Source: a virus
Virus record (IMG/VR): IMGVR_UViG_3300044631_000738
Coordinates: 1-28,534 of that record
Reading direction: 5' to 3' (one strand)
Length of the DNA: 28,534 nucleotides
The position numbers and the translations under genes are program-made. Below the pieces are notes generated by a model. That model did no database searches. It was not told where the DNA came from and saw nothing but the letters and a program-made list of their open reading frames with translations. Shown here one piece after another: positions 27,749 through 28,534 of this stretch (positions within the stretch are counted from its first letter, which is position 1; each line of letters opens with the position of its first letter).

Positions 27749-28063
27749 ATGACCCTATTATATATACTCTATAGCCCTATACATAAGGCTGTCAAGATAG
27801 GTATATCAGATGTAAGCGGAAGAAGGTTTGCAGCCCATAGGACCAAGGGTTGGATATTGATCAAGTATTGGTGGTTTTCCGAACGGGATAGAGCGAGAGC
27901 AGTAGAATCCCTAGTAGTACATACACTTACTAAGAAGCATGGTTCTTTCCTGGATAAGGCAGATATGCCACAAGGGGGATATACGGAGACATTTGATGCG
28001 TCGAAGATAACTCGAAGAGGTTTGATCCGTATGGTCAATAGGGCTATAAAGGACCTATCGTAA
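27749..28063 (+). CDS. T5orf172/GIY-YIG-like endonuclease
   Basis: A 104-residue protein. LLYILYSPIHKAVKIGISDV and SGRRFAAHRTKGW match the GIY-YIG-related T5orf172 pattern (Y-I-L ... V-K-I-G, then R-x-x-x-H), RARAVESLVVHTL supplies the Glu helix, and GGYTETFDAS closes the domain. Only rightward gene in the leftward arm, possibly a mobile nuclease insertion. Leaderless start. Confidence 0.75.
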   Translation: MTLLYILYSPIHKAVKIGISDVSGRRFAAHRTKGWILIKYWWFSERDRARAVESLVVHTLTKKHGSFLDKADMPQGGYTETFDASKITRRGLIRMVNRAIKDLS

Positions 28064-28066
28064 TCT

Positions 28067-28165
28067 TTATTTGCCGTTGCATTTTGGACACTGTTTTGTA
28101 GGGTTTGATACCCCATAAGGTAGTTGATACATACCGCCACAGTTAAAGCATAGGATGTTTAGCAT
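28067..28165 (-). CDS. 32-residue zinc ribbon
   Basis: MLNILCFNCGGMYQLPYGVS then KQCPKCNGK: two C-x2-C-G/N knuckles, a complete minimal zinc ribbon. ATG 28165 is two bases after the stop of the sulfotransferase-like gene. Its stop lies three bases from the stop of the opposing T5orf172-like gene. Confidence 0.68.
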   Translation of the reverse strand: MLNILCFNCGGMYQLPYGVSNPTKQCPKCNGK

Positions 28166-28167
28166 AA

Positions 28168-28534
28168 TTACAGTGTACCAGTAACGCCTATACACCTTGC
28201 AAGCAGTGCGTCATAGATTTTGTACATTCTTGAAAGATCCATAGACTGTATGTGTGTCTTTATTTCTTGATACTCATCAACCCTTTTGCTAGACAGGATA
28301 TGCTTATGCTCTGTATAGTCTCTTAGGTTATCCACATACTCTGTATTTATTATCTCAAGACCTATCATATCGCATACAGTTCTTGTTGTCTCAAATGGAA
28401 ACTCTACTAGGCTATTGTAGTCTATGACAATATCAAACCTATCAACTATGGTCATATCGTCTACGCCAGAAAGATATGTGTTAAAGTTCTTTAAGACGCT
28501 TTCTTTCCATTCTGGTGTGTGGATTTTATCCATA
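28168..28534 (-). CDS. Sulfotransferase-like protein, N-terminus beyond the window
   Basis: Open to the window edge. The visible 121 residues match the C-terminal half of the sulfotransferase-like gene at 24336 (IVIDYNSLVEFPFETTRTVC; HILSSKRVDEYQE). An ATG occurs at 28533, but the PAPS-binding loop expected at the start of this family is absent, so the true start is almost certainly upstream. Confidence 0.75.
   Translation of the reverse strand, partial: MDKIHTPEWKESVLKNFNTYLSGVDDMTIVDRFDIVIDYNSLVEFPFETTRTVCDMIGLEIINTEYVDNLRDYTEHKHILSSKRVDEYQEIKTHIQSMDLSRMYKIYDALLARCIGVTGTL

Overview
The window looks like part of the genome of a tailed bacteriophage that infects an actinobacterium, probably an AT-rich aquatic lineage. 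Pointers to an actinobacterial host are a WhiB-type iron-sulfur regulator, several copies of a small actinophage-type C-x2-C...C-x2-H zinc protein (DUF7455-like), many promoters placed so that the start codon is the first transcribed base, and a PHO-box-like 11-bp repeat in front of a phosphate-binding protein. Phage origin is indicated by a CHAP endolysin with candidate holins, tRNA genes, HNH and T5orf172-like endonucleases, tight ATGA/TAATG gene overlaps and many microgenes. No terminase, capsid, portal or polymerase gene lies in the window, so this is an accessory and late segment. Host and phage taxonomy are inference.

Layout. Positions 1-21267 read almost entirely rightward. 1-6.4 kb: the 3' end of an Ig-like/coiled-coil surface protein, a sulfotransferase, a secreted PA14/Pro-Glu-repeat protein, two small membrane proteins, a proteasome-beta/HslV-like Ntn hydrolase, a secreted subtilase and tRNA-Asn. 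6.5-11.5 kb: a glycan- or virion-decoration cassette (two uncharacterised proteins, two 2OG-Fe(II) oxygenase-like proteins, a glycosyltransferase, a NodU-type carbamoyltransferase). 11.5-18 kb: CHAP endolysin followed by a dense chain of small genes: two DUF2061 membrane proteins, zinc proteins, an APS-kinase/nucleotidyltransferase fusion, SNase, thioredoxin, WhiB, a holin-like protein. 18-21.3 kb: Hsp20, PstS behind a PHO-box-like element, a structured RNA candidate, an HNH nuclease and a phage-assembly-type protein.

From 21271 to the end the genes read leftward, with one exception, a T5orf172-like gene at 27.75 kb. This arm holds a TipAS-like protein, four tRNAs (Arg-TCT, Glu-TTC, Ile-TAT, CAT), a run of microgenes, a PNKP-type phosphatase, two related sulfotransferase-like genes, a luciferase-like/degenerate-oxygenase fusion and an intact prolyl-hydroxylase-like oxygenase.

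How the genes may work together. The oxygenases, glycosyltransferase, carbamoyltransferase and three sulfotransferase-like genes suggest decoration of surface glycans or virion proteins, and the APS-kinase-containing fusion could help supply PAPS. PstS and Hsp20 look like host-takeover or stress genes. CHAP plus holin-like proteins form a lysis set. Points most worth following: the Ntn hydrolase with intact Thr1/Asp17/Lys33, the oxygenase fusion that has lost both iron-ligand histidines, the TipAS-like protein, probable ATA and ATT start codons, a genome-wide leaderless promoter architecture, the PHO-box-like repeat, an 84-nt structured RNA and a strand-polar ATTACGA heptamer. There is no gene-free stretch longer than about 200 bases.
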